A stretch of DNA of 64,000 bases, taken from the NCBI GenBank assembly GCA_017473775.1, contig JAFUJH010000040.1:1-64000 (forward strand), in the 5' to 3' direction. The notes under the pieces are model-generated. The model had not been told where the DNA came from. It worked only from the letters and a program-made list of their open reading frames with translations, and did not search any database. The stretch comes from Ruminococcus sp. GTDB taxonomy: Bacteria; Bacillota; Clostridia; Oscillospirales; Acutalibacteraceae. Positions 44,280 to 52,146 of the stretch are shown piece after piece. How positions within the stretch are numbered: the stretch's first letter is position 1; each line of letters begins with the position of its first letter. A program made the translations under genes and the position numbers.

Positions 44280-44762
44280 GTGATTATTGCTATTATTGTT
44301 GCTGTGTTAATGGTTGTAATCGACCAGGTTTCTAAGTTCTTAGTCGTTCAGAATATGGAGCTTGGTGAGTCTGTCACTATAATCCCCGGGCTTCTGGACT
44401 TTACCTATACCCATAATGACGGTATGGCTTTCGGTATAGGCTCAGAGAGCTTCAGGTGGGTATTTATCGTAGTTACTCTTGTAGTGTGCGGACTTCTTAT
44501 TTTTATGACGACAAAAGATGATTTCAAAAGTAAGGTGTTCTATGCCGCAGTTGCTTTAATTGTTGGTGGCGGAATAGGTAATCTTATTGACAGGATTTTC
44601 AACGGATATGTAGTTGATTTCCTTGCTCTGTCATTCTTTCCGCCTGTATGTAACTTTGCTGATTATTGCGTAACTGCAGGCACTATTCTTCTCATAGTGT
44701 TCATCGTGTTTTATTACGGCAAGAACAAAAAACAAACAGATAATTCTGATAATAATGAATAA
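44280..44762 (+). CDS. lspA: Lipoprotein signal peptidase (GTG start)
   Basis: LspA cleaves signal peptides of prolipoproteins in the membrane. The 160-residue protein has four membrane segments and the conserved boxes DQVSKFLVV, NDGMAFGI, GGGIGNLIDRIFNGYVVDFL and CNFADYCV; the aspartates of VVDF and FAD are the catalytic pair. GTG at 44280 sits 7 nt behind AAGGAGGT, whereas the longer ORF from 44235 starts in the upstream hairpin. The 3' end overlaps rluD by 8 bp. Confidence 0.95.
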   Translation: MIIAIIVAVLMVVIDQVSKFLVVQNMELGESVTIIPGLLDFTYTHNDGMAFGIGSESFRWVFIVVTLVVCGLLIFMTTKDDFKSKVFYAAVALIVGGGIGNLIDRIFNGYVVDFLALSFFPPVCNFADYCVTAGTILLIVFIVFYYGKNKKQTDNSDNNE

Positions 44763-45678
44763 TATGGAATATACATTTGTAGTTGATTCAGCTCAGGCAG
44801 GACAGAGAATAGACAAATTTCTCTCCGAGAATATACCTGATAAATCACGGAGCTTCATTGCATCAGTGATAGAGGACGGAGCCGCTGTTGTAAATAACAG
44901 AACTGTTTCAAAAAGCTATAAGGTTACAGCAGGGGATGAGGTTTGTGTTACTGTCTCTGAGGCTTGCGAGCTTGAGGCTGTGCCCCAGAATATTCCTCTT
45001 GATATAGTCTATGAGGATGATGACCTGATTGTAGTCAATAAGCCCAAGGGTATGGTTGTCCATCCTGCAGCAGGTAATCCCCACGGAACTCTTGTTAATG
45101 CTCTTTTGTATCATTGTCAGGGCAATCTTTCAGGTATTAATGGCGTTCTTCGTCCCGGTATTGTTCATCGTATAGATAAGAATACCAGCGGTCTTCTTGT
45201 AGTTGCTAAATCAGACAGAGCTCATTTTTCTTTATCTGAGCAAATTAAAGAGCATAGTATGACTCGTGAGTACAGAGCAGTAATCTACGGGCATCTCAAG
45301 GAGCAGGATGGGGAAGTAGATGCACCTATCGGCAGAAGCACTATCGACAGAAAGCGGATGTGTGTCACCGATAAGAATTCAAAGCATGCAGTTACTCACT
45401 ATACTGTTCTTGAAGAATTCAGGGACTTCTCTTACATAAGCTGTAGGCTCGAGACAGGACGAACACATCAGATTCGAGTGCATATGTCCTACATAGGTCA
45501 TCCTCTTGCAGGTGACGATGTTTATGGACCTAAAAAGGTGATAACTGAACTTTCGGGTCAGTGTCTGCATGCAGTGCGGCTTGGCTTTATTCATCCTGTA
45601 TCAGGGGATTATATGGAGTTTACCTCAGAGCTTCCCGATTACTTCAATAAATTTCTTGATAAAGTCAGAAAAAGATAA
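44755..45678 (+). CDS. rluD: RluA/RluD family 23S rRNA pseudouridine synthase
   Basis: The 307-residue protein has an N-terminal S4 domain (GQRIDKFLSENIPDKSRSF) and a pseudouridine synthase domain with the catalytic aspartate in HRIDKNTSGLLVVAKSD. LETGRTHQIRVHMSYIGHPL is the RluA-family signature. RluD itself modifies helix 69 of 23S rRNA; from sequence alone the exact target is less certain than the family. It starts inside lspA at ATG 44755; ATG 44764 is an alternative. Confidence 0.92.
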   Translation: MNNMEYTFVVDSAQAGQRIDKFLSENIPDKSRSFIASVIEDGAAVVNNRTVSKSYKVTAGDEVCVTVSEACELEAVPQNIPLDIVYEDDDLIVVNKPKGMVVHPAAGNPHGTLVNALLYHCQGNLSGINGVLRPGIVHRIDKNTSGLLVVAKSDRAHFSLSEQIKEHSMTREYRAVIYGHLKEQDGEVDAPIGRSTIDRKRMCVTDKNSKHAVTHYTVLEEFRDFSYISCRLETGRTHQIRVHMSYIGHPLAGDDVYGPKKVITELSGQCLHAVRLGFIHPVSGDYMEFTSELPDYFNKFLDKVRKR

Positions 45679-45712
45679 CAAAAAATTAATTTTCCAAATA
45701 CGCAAAAAATAC

Positions 45713-45741
45713 TTGCAAATTCAGAAATAATGTGTTATTAT
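45713..45741 (+). promoter_or_regulatory. Promoter of rplS
   Basis: TTGCAA (45713-45718), 17 bp, TATTAT (45736-45741), with an extended -10 TGT. It lies 35 bp after the rluD stop. Confidence 0.65.
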
Positions 45742-45749
45742 ACTGTAGT

Positions 45750-45850
45750 ATTTGAATTTCCGTCGTTCTCAGCGACGAGTTCAATCAAGCGGCACAGCCG
45801 CAATTGATATGGATAGTCCTCTGCCGAAAGGTATGAATTTCCGAAAAAAT
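45750..45850 (+). ncRNA. Candidate L19 leader RNA
   Basis: About 115 nt separate the promoter from rplS and fold well: CGTCG/CGACG (near 45761-45777), GCGGC/GCCGC inside ATCAA/TTGAT (45783-45809) and CCT/AGG (45818-45831). The motif GAATTTCCG is found at both ends. Ribosomal protein leaders upstream of rplS are described in Firmicutes; I did not check this one against the published consensus. Confidence 0.5.
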
Positions 45851-45867
45851 AAATGGAGGTCATTATA

Positions 45868-46215
45868 ATGGACGCAATCAAAGCAATTTCCGCAAGCTCA
45901 ATCAAGGCAGAGAAACCTCAGTTTTCTATCGGTGATACAGTAAGAGTTGCTGTTAACATCCGTGAAGGCGAGAGAGAGAGAATTCAGATGTTCGAGGGTA
46001 CTGTTATCGCAAGACGCGGTAGCGGTGTTTCTGAGACATTCACAGTAAGACGCGTTTCTTACGGCGTTGGTGTAGAGAGAGTATTCCCTGTTAATTCCCC
46101 TAATGTAACTGATGTTCAGATCATCAGACACGGTAAGGTTCGCAGAAGCAAGCTCTACTATCTCCGCGACAGAGTTGGTAAGGCTGCTAAGGTTAAGGAA
46201 GCTATCAAGAAGTAA
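45868..46215 (+). CDS. rplS: 50S ribosomal protein L19
   Basis: The 115-residue protein has the L19 signature [36 protein letters not shown] and [17 protein letters not shown]. The ATG at 45868 follows TGGAGGTC; the ORF can be extended to ATG 45853, but that would overlap the ribosome binding site. The usual partners rpsP, rimM and trmD are absent. The gene stands alone between its leader and a terminator. Confidence 0.96.
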   Translation: MDAIKAISASSIKAEKPQFSIGDTVRVAVNIREGERERIQMFEGTVIARRGSGVSETFTVRRVSYGVGVERVFPVNSPNVTDVQIIRHGKVRRSKLYYLRDRVGKAAKVKEAIKK

Positions 46216-46234
46216 TTCACAACCAATACTACAG

Positions 46235-46262
46235 AAAAAGGGACTTGCTGTCCCTTTTTTTA
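46235..46262 (+). terminator. Terminator after rplS
   Basis: AAAAAGGGAC (46235-46244) pairs with GTCCCTTTTT (46250-46259) around a 5-nt loop, followed by more T residues. Confidence 0.93.
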
Positions 46263-46281
46263 CTATCATTCAGGTGTTAAT

Positions 46282-46899
46282 ATGAGAAAAATCGATCTTG
46301 ATGAATATGATATTGATATTCAGGATGAATCCTTTGGTATTGATGAAAGTCAGATGACTAAGGTCACACCTAACAGGTCAACCACAACTAACGCACTCTA
46401 TGAGTGGATTCACTCTATTGTTGTTGCTATAGTAATCGTTGTACTTCTGCTGACCTTTGTTTTCCGTCTTATTAATATCGATGGTACATCTATGGAGAAT
46501 ACTCTGAAGCATAACGATAAGGTTATCCTCACTAATTTCTTCTATGAGCCCGAGGTAGGGGATATTGTAGTTATACCTGCAGGTAAATACTATGATAAGC
46601 CTATCATCAAGCGTATTATCGCTCTTGAGGGTCAGGAGGTTTACATCAACTATAAAACTCACGAGGTTTTCGTTGATGGAATCCTTCTTGAGGAGGAATA
46701 CATCTCCTCCGAGACTATTTCCAAAGAGGGCGAGAGTGAGTATTCAATTACAGTCGGCAAGGGAGAAGCCTTCATTCTTGGTGATAACCGCGATGTCTCT
46801 TTCGACAGCCGTTATTTTGACTGTGTAAGTGTTGATGATATTATCGGAAAAGCTCAGTTTATTATTCATCCTTTTGACCGTTTCGGTTACTTATATTAA
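46282..46899 (+). CDS. lepB: Signal peptidase I
   Basis: LepB removes signal peptides from exported proteins at the outer face of the membrane. The 205-residue protein has an acidic N-terminal tail of about 40 residues, one membrane segment (44-63), the nucleophile Ser70 in GTSMENTL and the general base Lys110 in PIIKRIIAL, then GDNRDVSFDSRYF. This is the short Gram-positive type. It is preceded by the rplS terminator and no clear promoter of its own, so some readthrough is likely. Confidence 0.95.
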   Translation: MRKIDLDEYDIDIQDESFGIDESQMTKVTPNRSTTTNALYEWIHSIVVAIVIVVLLLTFVFRLINIDGTSMENTLKHNDKVILTNFFYEPEVGDIVVIPAGKYYDKPIIKRIIALEGQEVYINYKTHEVFVDGILLEEEYISSETISKEGESEYSITVGKGEAFILGDNRDVSFDSRYFDCVSVDDIIGKAQFIIHPFDRFGYLY

Positions 46900-46911
46900 G
46901 AGCAAAGAATC

Positions 46912-46943
46912 AAAAGCTTACATCATCTGATGTAGGCTTTTTG
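46912..46943 (+). terminator. Terminator after lepB
   Basis: AAAAGC pairs with GCTTTT around an inner TACATCA/TGATGTA stem (46912-46925 with 46928-46941), followed by a T-rich tail. Confidence 0.85.
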
Positions 46944-46945
46944 TT

Positions 46946-47076
46946 TTGAGGTGAAATGTCAAGCGTTAACTAACTGATTATAACGCAGGTAGCTACTCCT
47001 GCGAAACAATCTTTTGAAGGAAGGAGAAATAATAAAAACCACCCCTTTCGAGATGGTTTTTATTATACATGATTTA
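46946..47076 (+). promoter_or_regulatory. Structured leader before ylqF, possible attenuator
   Basis: The 177-bp gap before ylqF holds, in order: a five-codon reading frame (ATG 46956 to TAA 46973) behind GAGGTGAA, a GCGTTA/TAACGC hairpin (46963-46986), a GCAGG/CCTGC hairpin (46985-47002), an AAGGAGA site (47021-47027), and an AT-rich hairpin (47029-47066). That order resembles a leader-peptide attenuator, but no promoter or alternative fold was proven. Confidence 0.4.
47029..47066 (+). terminator. Terminator-like hairpin just before ylqF
   Basis: A 13-bp perfect stem (47029-47041 with 47054-47066) encloses a 12-nt loop. The 3' arm is TGGTTTTTATTAT, as in an intrinsic terminator. It lies between a good ribosome binding site and the ylqF ATG. 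Confidence 0.6.
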
Positions 47077-47955
47077 ATGAGTACAAATCAGAACATACAG
47101 TGGTTTCCGGGTCATATGACCAAAACAAAGAGAATGATTGAGGCATCTCTCAAGCTTGTGGATGCTGTGGTAGAAATCAAGGATGCACGAATTCCTGTAT
47201 CCTCCACAAACCCCGATATTGATTCTCTTGTGGGACATAAGCCCAGACTGATATTACTTAACAAATGCGATATGGCTGACCCTGCCGCTACCGCAAAATG
47301 GATTGATTATTACAGCAAAAAGGGTATCCGTGCTCTTGCAATCGATTGCAGAAGCGGTAAGGGACTCGGCAGTGTTGTGCCTGAATGCAGGAAACTGCTC
47401 AAGGCTTATATCGAGAAAAAGCAGGCAAGAGGAATCAAGAATCCCTCTATCAGAGTTATGATAGTCGGTATTCCCAATGTGGGTAAATCCTCATTTATCA
47501 ACAAAGTTGTCAAGCAGAATCGTGCTAAGGTTGAGGATAGACCCGGTGTTACCAGAGGTAATCAGTGGTTTACACTTGACCGCGGATTTGAACTTCTTGA
47601 CACTCCCGGTGTTTTGTGGCCCAAGTTCGAGGATCAGCTTGTTGGTGAGCGACTTGCTTTCACAGGTGCAGTTAAAGACCAGATACTCGATACCGAGCTT
47701 CTTGCTGTTCGATTGCTTGATTTGCTCAAGGAGATAAAGCCTCAGAAATTTATCGAGCGTTTTTCTCTGGATGCTGATTCAGTAGGTGATACAGATTCCT
47801 ACGAGCTTTTAGAGCTTATAGGCAGAAAACGCGGTATGCTTATTTCGGGCGGAGAGGTTAATACCGAGCGAGCATCAGCCATGCTCCTTGACGAATTCCG
47901 TGATGCAAGGCTTGGTAGAATCACACTTGAGTTTCCACCAAAGGATGAGGTGTAA
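47077..47955 (+). CDS. ylqF: Ribosome biogenesis GTPase YlqF/RbgA
   Basis: YlqF (RbgA) drives late assembly of the 50S subunit. The protein (292 residues from ATG 47077) is a circularly permuted GTPase: the G4 motif NKCD comes first, then G1 GIPNVGKSS and G3 DTPG, with the family N-terminus IQWFPGHMTKTKRMI. ATG 47077 matches homologues but has no ribosome binding site close by; the nearest (AAGGAGA, 47021) is separated by a hairpin. In-frame extensions to ATG 47053 or to a non-standard start near 47032 cannot be excluded. Confidence 0.93.
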   Translation: MSTNQNIQWFPGHMTKTKRMIEASLKLVDAVVEIKDARIPVSSTNPDIDSLVGHKPRLILLNKCDMADPAATAKWIDYYSKKGIRALAIDCRSGKGLGSVVPECRKLLKAYIEKKQARGIKNPSIRVMIVGIPNVGKSSFINKVVKQNRAKVEDRPGVTRGNQWFTLDRGFELLDTPGVLWPKFEDQLVGERLAFTGAVKDQILDTELLAVRLLDLLKEIKPQKFIERFSLDADSVGDTDSYELLELIGRKRGMLISGGEVNTERASAMLLDEFRDARLGRITLEFPPKDEV

Positions 47956-47957
47956 TT

Positions 47958-48557
47958 ATGGATTAGCTTGAATTTGAGAATCTTACTTACGATAAAGGTT
48001 ATAAAAGCGTGTGCGGTGTAGACGAAGCAGGCAGAGGGCCGCTGGCAGGACCTGTGTGTGCCGCTGCTGTTATACTTCCTCAAGGGCTAATTCTTGAAGG
48101 TGTCAACGATTCAAAAAAGCTAACAGAAAAAAAGCGTGAGAAGCTTTTTGATGTTATTATTGAGTCCGCAGTTGCATACAGTGTTGCTTATGCAACTGTT
48201 GAAGAAATAGAAGAAATCAATATTCTCAATGCTACTATGCTTGCAATGAAAAGAGCTGTTGAAGGTTTACAGGTACCTGCTGATTTTGCATATATTGATG
48301 GCAACCGTACACCTGATTTGGATATTCCTTGTGAGTATATTATCAAGGGTGATGCACGCTCAATGTCTGTTGCAGCAGCGTCTATCCTTGCCAAGGTTTC
48401 CCGAGACAGGCTCCTGCTTGAATATGCAAAGGAGTACCCCCAGTATTGCTTTGAAAAGCACAAGGGCTACGGCACAAAGCTTCATACAGATATGATTAAA
48501 GAACACGGGCCTTCTCCTGTGCACAGGATGAGTTTTCTCAAAAATATTCTGAAGTAA
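47958..48557 (+). CDS. rnhB: Ribonuclease HII with amber codon 3
   Basis: RNase HII removes ribonucleotides and RNA primers from DNA. The catalytic body is intact: CGVDEAGRGPLAGPV, VNDSKKLTEKKREKL, YIDGN and the ending KHKGYGTKLHTDMIKEHG. The natural start appears to be ATG 47958, with GAGGTG in front, but codon 3 is TAG; codons 4-17 then read LEFENLTYDKGYKS, a normal family N-terminus. Without readthrough, translation would have to begin at GTG 48009, right at the first motif and without a ribosome binding site. It is therefore functional, weakly expressed or newly damaged. Confidence 0.88.
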
Positions 48558-48559
48558 CT

Positions 48560-48955
48560 ATGGGGATTTTTACACATATAACCAAAGGGCAGATTGGCGA
48601 GGATTATATCGCAAAATTCCTCAGAAGAAATAAATACAAAATAATTGAACGCAATATGCGTAATAAGTATTCAGAAATAGACATCATAGCAGAGAATAAA
48701 GAGTATATTATATTTGTTGAAGTTAAAACCAGAACAGGCGAGTCTGTGCCACGACCTGCAGATGCAGTAAATCTAAGAAAACAGCAGATGATTTTAAGGG
48801 CGGCAAAGTATTACCTTACATACACAAATCAAACCACCAAACAGCCCAGGTTTGATGTAGCAGAAGTATTCTTGTCAGTTGATACAAACAAACCATATAA
48901 GATTAACTATATTGAGAACGCCTTCATACAGGGAGGAAACTATGCAGTATTTTGA
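48560..48955 (+). CDS. yraN: YraN family (UPF0102) nuclease-like protein
   Basis: The 131-residue protein has the restriction-endonuclease-like fold of UPF0102: GQIGEDYIAKFLRRNKYKI and the putative catalytic set in EIDIIAENKEYIIFVEVKTR. A nuclease active site is thus conserved, but the substrate is unknown; family members lie next to rnhB in most Firmicutes, hinting at nucleic-acid repair. It begins 2 bp after rnhB and overlaps the next gene by 14 bp. Confidence 0.92.
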   Translation: MGIFTHITKGQIGEDYIAKFLRRNKYKIIERNMRNKYSEIDIIAENKEYIIFVEVKTRTGESVPRPADAVNLRKQQMILRAAKYYLTYTNQTTKQPRFDVAEVFLSVDTNKPYKINYIENAFIQGGNYAVF

Positions 48956-49850
48956 CCTGCACTGTGATACACTATATAAAGCGGTTACGGATAACAGAAG
49001 TCTTAACGATCCCTCTTGTCAGGTATCGATCGACAGAGGTAGAAACTTCAGCAGATGGACTCAATGTATGGCTATCTGGATTCCTGATGATTTGACGCCA
49101 AAAGCTCAAATGAGCTTGTTTATGAATGCACACAAGTGTCTTATAGCACAAAGCAGGAGGCATCAGATTCCAATCGTAATAGATTCCTCGAACATAAGAG
49201 ACAATGAATTCAACTTGATGTTTACAGTTGAAAACGGTGCGTTTCTTGCAGGTGATATCTCCAATGTTGATCTGTTGCAGAAGCACTCTGTCCGAATGAT
49301 GACACTTACCTGGAATGGTAAAAACTGCATCGGCGGCGGTGCTGATGCACCTGATTTAGGACTTACGGAATTTGGCAGGCGATGTATACCTGAGCTTGAG
49401 CAAAGTTCTGTTGTGATTGATATATCTCACGCAAGTGACAGACTGTTTAATGATGTAGCAAATATGGCAACCAAGCCCCTCGTAGCATCTCATTCAAACT
49501 CAAGAGCTGTGTGTAATCACAGAAGAAACATCACTGACGAGCAGTTTCAGATTATAAAGCAAAGCGGTGGATTAGTGGGTCTTAATTTTCATAGGGACTT
49601 TCTGTCAGCATCACCTGATACAGCTTCTGTAAAAGACCTTTTGCTCCATGCAGAGCATTTTCTGTCTTTGGGTGGTGAGGATGTTTTGTGTATCGGCTCA
49701 GACTTTGACGGAAGTAATATTCCTCATGACTTGAGTGGAATTGAAAAAATCCCGATTTTATGGGAAGAATTCCTGAAAATCGGTTATACTGAGCAACTTG
49801 TACAAAAAATTATGTACTATAATGCTCATAATTTCTTTAGTGCATTTTGA
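48942..49850 (+). CDS. Membrane dipeptidase (M19/renal dipeptidase family)
   Basis: The 302-residue zinc peptidase has FDLHCDTLYK (metal-binding His7 and Asp9), the glutamate of MFTVENGAFL, ISHASD, ASHSNSRAVCNHRRN and CIGSDFDGS. Relatives hydrolyse dipeptides, some containing D-residues. No signal peptide is present, so it is probably cytoplasmic. The ATG at 48942 follows GGGAGGAAA; the ORF start at 48879 lies in yraN. The stop codon region contains the thrC promoter. Confidence 0.9.
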   Translation: MQYFDLHCDTLYKAVTDNRSLNDPSCQVSIDRGRNFSRWTQCMAIWIPDDLTPKAQMSLFMNAHKCLIAQSRRHQIPIVIDSSNIRDNEFNLMFTVENGAFLAGDISNVDLLQKHSVRMMTLTWNGKNCIGGGADAPDLGLTEFGRRCIPELEQSSVVIDISHASDRLFNDVANMATKPLVASHSNSRAVCNHRRNITDEQFQIIKQSGGLVGLNFHRDFLSASPDTASVKDLLLHAEHFLSLGGEDVLCIGSDFDGSNIPHDLSGIEKIPILWEEFLKIGYTEQLVQKIMYYNAHNFFSAF

Positions 49851-49875
49851 CTTTTAGCGGAAAATAGTGTAAAAT
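49847..49875 (+). promoter_or_regulatory. Promoter of thrC
   Basis: TTGACT (49847-49852), 17 bp, TAAAAT (49870-49875). The -35 overlaps the stop codon of the dipeptidase gene. Confidence 0.6.
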
Positions 49876-49912
49876 AATATATTATTCGTAACGAAAGGGT
49901 GGTTTGGTTAAA

Positions 49913-51421
49913 ATGCTTTATACCAGCACACAGAATAATAAAGAATCAGTTTCATCAGCACAGGCTATCGCTCAGGGTATTTCCCGTGACGGCGGTCTTT
50001 TTGTGCCGGAGACCTTTCCCGTATATGACGGGATTACATTTGAGACTCTCTTAGGTCTCGATTACAGAGAGAGAGCAAAGAAGGTTCTCTCTGATTACCT
50101 CACTGATTTCACAGCTGAGGAAATTGCAGATTGTGTAGACAATGCCTACACTGCAGAGAAGTTTGGTTCTGACAACCCTGCTCCTATTGTATCATTAAAT
50201 CATAATGGCGCAGAGCTTAACATTATGGAGCTGTGGCATGGTCCTACCTGTGCATTCAAGGATATGGCACTTCAGATTCTTCCTCATCTGCTTACAAAGT
50301 CTCTGAAGAAGACTGCAGACGGCAAGAAGGCTGTTATTCTTGTAGCAACCTCAGGCGATACAGGTAAGGCTGCACTTGAGGGCTTCAAGGATGTAGAAAA
50401 TACAGAGATTATTGTTTTCTATCCCAGCGACGGCGTAAGCCCTATGCAGAAGCATCAGATGAACACCACAAGCGGTAACAATGTTGGCGTTTGTGCTATC
50501 AAAGGTAACTTTGACGATGCACAGACAGGTGTTAAGAAGATATTCACCACAGAGGAAGTCATCAAGGCTCTCGAGGATAACGGTCTTATGTTCTCCAGTG
50601 CTAACTCCATTAACTGGGGCAGACTTCTTCCTCAGATTGTTTACTATATCTCTGCTTACTGCGATATGGTCAATGCAGGCAAGATTAACCTTGGTGATAA
50701 AATCAATGTTGTAGTTCCCACAGGTAATTTCGGTAACATCCTCGCTGCTTACTTTGCTGGCTGTATGGGAATGCCTCTGAATAAATTAATCTGTGCTTCC
50801 AATTCCAACAATGTACTTACAGATTTCATCAATACCGGTGTTTATAACAAGAACAGAGACTTCATCACTACTGTTTCACCTTCAATGGATATTCTTGTTT
50901 CCTCTAACCTTGAGCGACTCCTGTATATCCTCTCAGGCAGAAACGATGCTGAGACCAAGGAATATATGACAGCTCTCAAGACCGAGGGTGCATATGAAGT
51001 AAGCGATTCTATCAAGACTGTTGTTACAGAGCTTTTCTCAGGCGGCTACTGCTCCGAGGATGAAACTCTGGATACAATCTCTGCTCTTTATAAGGATACA
51101 GCTTATCTCTGCGATACTCATACAGCAGTTGCTGTTAATGTATATGAGAAGTATCTGGAGGCAACAGGTGACAAGACTCCTGCTGTTATTGCATCTACAG
51201 CAAGCCCCTATAAATTCTCCCGCGCTGTACTCTCTGCTGTTGAAGGCAAAGAAATCACAGACGAGGATGAGTTTGCAGTTGTTGATAAGCTCACAGAGGT
51301 TACAGGTGTAGCTATTCCCGCTCCTCTTGAGGCTACAAGAACTATGGCGGATCGCTTCAGCGATGTTATCGAGCCTGATACAATGCCCGAGTATGTACTC
51401 GGCGCTCTGGGCCTTAAATAA
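49913..51421 (+). CDS. thrC: Threonine synthase
   Basis: ThrC converts O-phosphohomoserine to threonine with PLP. The 502-residue, long (fungal/E. coli-like) form shows the early SRDGGLFVPE, the PLP lysine K116 in HGPTCAFKDMALQ, VATSGDTGKAALEGF, and SANSINWGRLLPQ. GAAAGGGTGG lies about 10 nt before the ATG. It is separated from any other threonine genes in the window. The next gene starts with a 1-bp overlap (TAATG). Confidence 0.96.
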   Translation: MLYTSTQNNKESVSSAQAIAQGISRDGGLFVPETFPVYDGITFETLLGLDYRERAKKVLSDYLTDFTAEEIADCVDNAYTAEKFGSDNPAPIVSLNHNGAELNIMELWHGPTCAFKDMALQILPHLLTKSLKKTADGKKAVILVATSGDTGKAALEGFKDVENTEIIVFYPSDGVSPMQKHQMNTTSGNNVGVCAIKGNFDDAQTGVKKIFTTEEVIKALEDNGLMFSSANSINWGRLLPQIVYYISAYCDMVNAGKINLGDKINVVVPTGNFGNILAAYFAGCMGMPLNKLICASNSNNVLTDFINTGVYNKNRDFITTVSPSMDILVSSNLERLLYILSGRNDAETKEYMTALKTEGAYEVSDSIKTVVTELFSGGYCSEDETLDTISALYKDTAYLCDTHTAVAVNVYEKYLEATGDKTPAVIASTASPYKFSRAVLSAVEGKEITDEDEFAVVDKLTEVTGVAIPAPLEATRTMADRFSDVIEPDTMPEYVLGALGLK

Positions 51422-52110
51422 TGTCGGTTTTCGCAATAGCTGACCTTCATCTTTCTCTGGGTACTGATAAGCCTATGGATATTTTCAGCGGTTGGACGGA
51501 TTATGTTCAGCGACTTGAAAATAACTGGCGTAAGCTTATCACAGATGAGGATACAGTGGTTATCGCCGGGGATATTTCATGGGCTATGAAGCTTGAAGAA
51601 TGTGATAAGGATTTTGAATTTATCAATTCCTTACCTGGTAGGAAAATCCTGATTAAAGGCAACCACGACTACTGGTGGGCTACAAAAAAGAAAATTGACG
51701 AGTACTTGACAGCTAAAGGCTTTGATACAATCAGCATCATATTTAATAATGCTCATGTTGCTGACAACCTTGCAATCTGCGGTACACGCGGTTGGAATTA
51801 TGAATCCTCAGGTGAGAAGGATATGCGGATTCTCAATCGTGAGGTCGGCAGACTTGAAACATCAATCAAAGAAGCAGAAAAGACAGGACTTGAGCCTGTA
51901 GTATTTCTGCATTACCCTCCTGTCTATGATACCATAGTGTGTGAGGAAATCATAAACACTCTCAAATCCCACGGTATCAAGCGTTGCTATTACGGTCACC
52001 TTCACGGTGCCGCTACACATAAGCACGCATATACAGGTGATTTTGAGGGAATTAAACTTAATCTGATTTCATGCGACTATACAGGATTCTTTCCTGTGCC
52101 TGTCGTTTGA
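51421..52110 (+). CDS. Calcineurin-like metallophosphoesterase
   Basis: The 229-residue protein has all the metallophosphoesterase blocks: IADLHLSLG (8-10), AGDISWAM, ILIKGNHDYWW, FLHYPP and YYGHLHGA, so the two-metal site is complete. It belongs to a clostridial group of unknown substrate. The start overlaps the thrC stop, which implies coupled translation but no clear shared pathway. Confidence 0.88.
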   Translation: MSVFAIADLHLSLGTDKPMDIFSGWTDYVQRLENNWRKLITDEDTVVIAGDISWAMKLEECDKDFEFINSLPGRKILIKGNHDYWWATKKKIDEYLTAKGFDTISIIFNNAHVADNLAICGTRGWNYESSGEKDMRILNREVGRLETSIKEAEKTGLEPVVFLHYPPVYDTIVCEEIINTLKSHGIKRCYYGHLHGAATHKHAYTGDFEGIKLNLISCDYTGFFPVPVV

Positions 52111-52146
52111 ATATACCAAAAAACCATTATATGGAGGATTTTCAAA

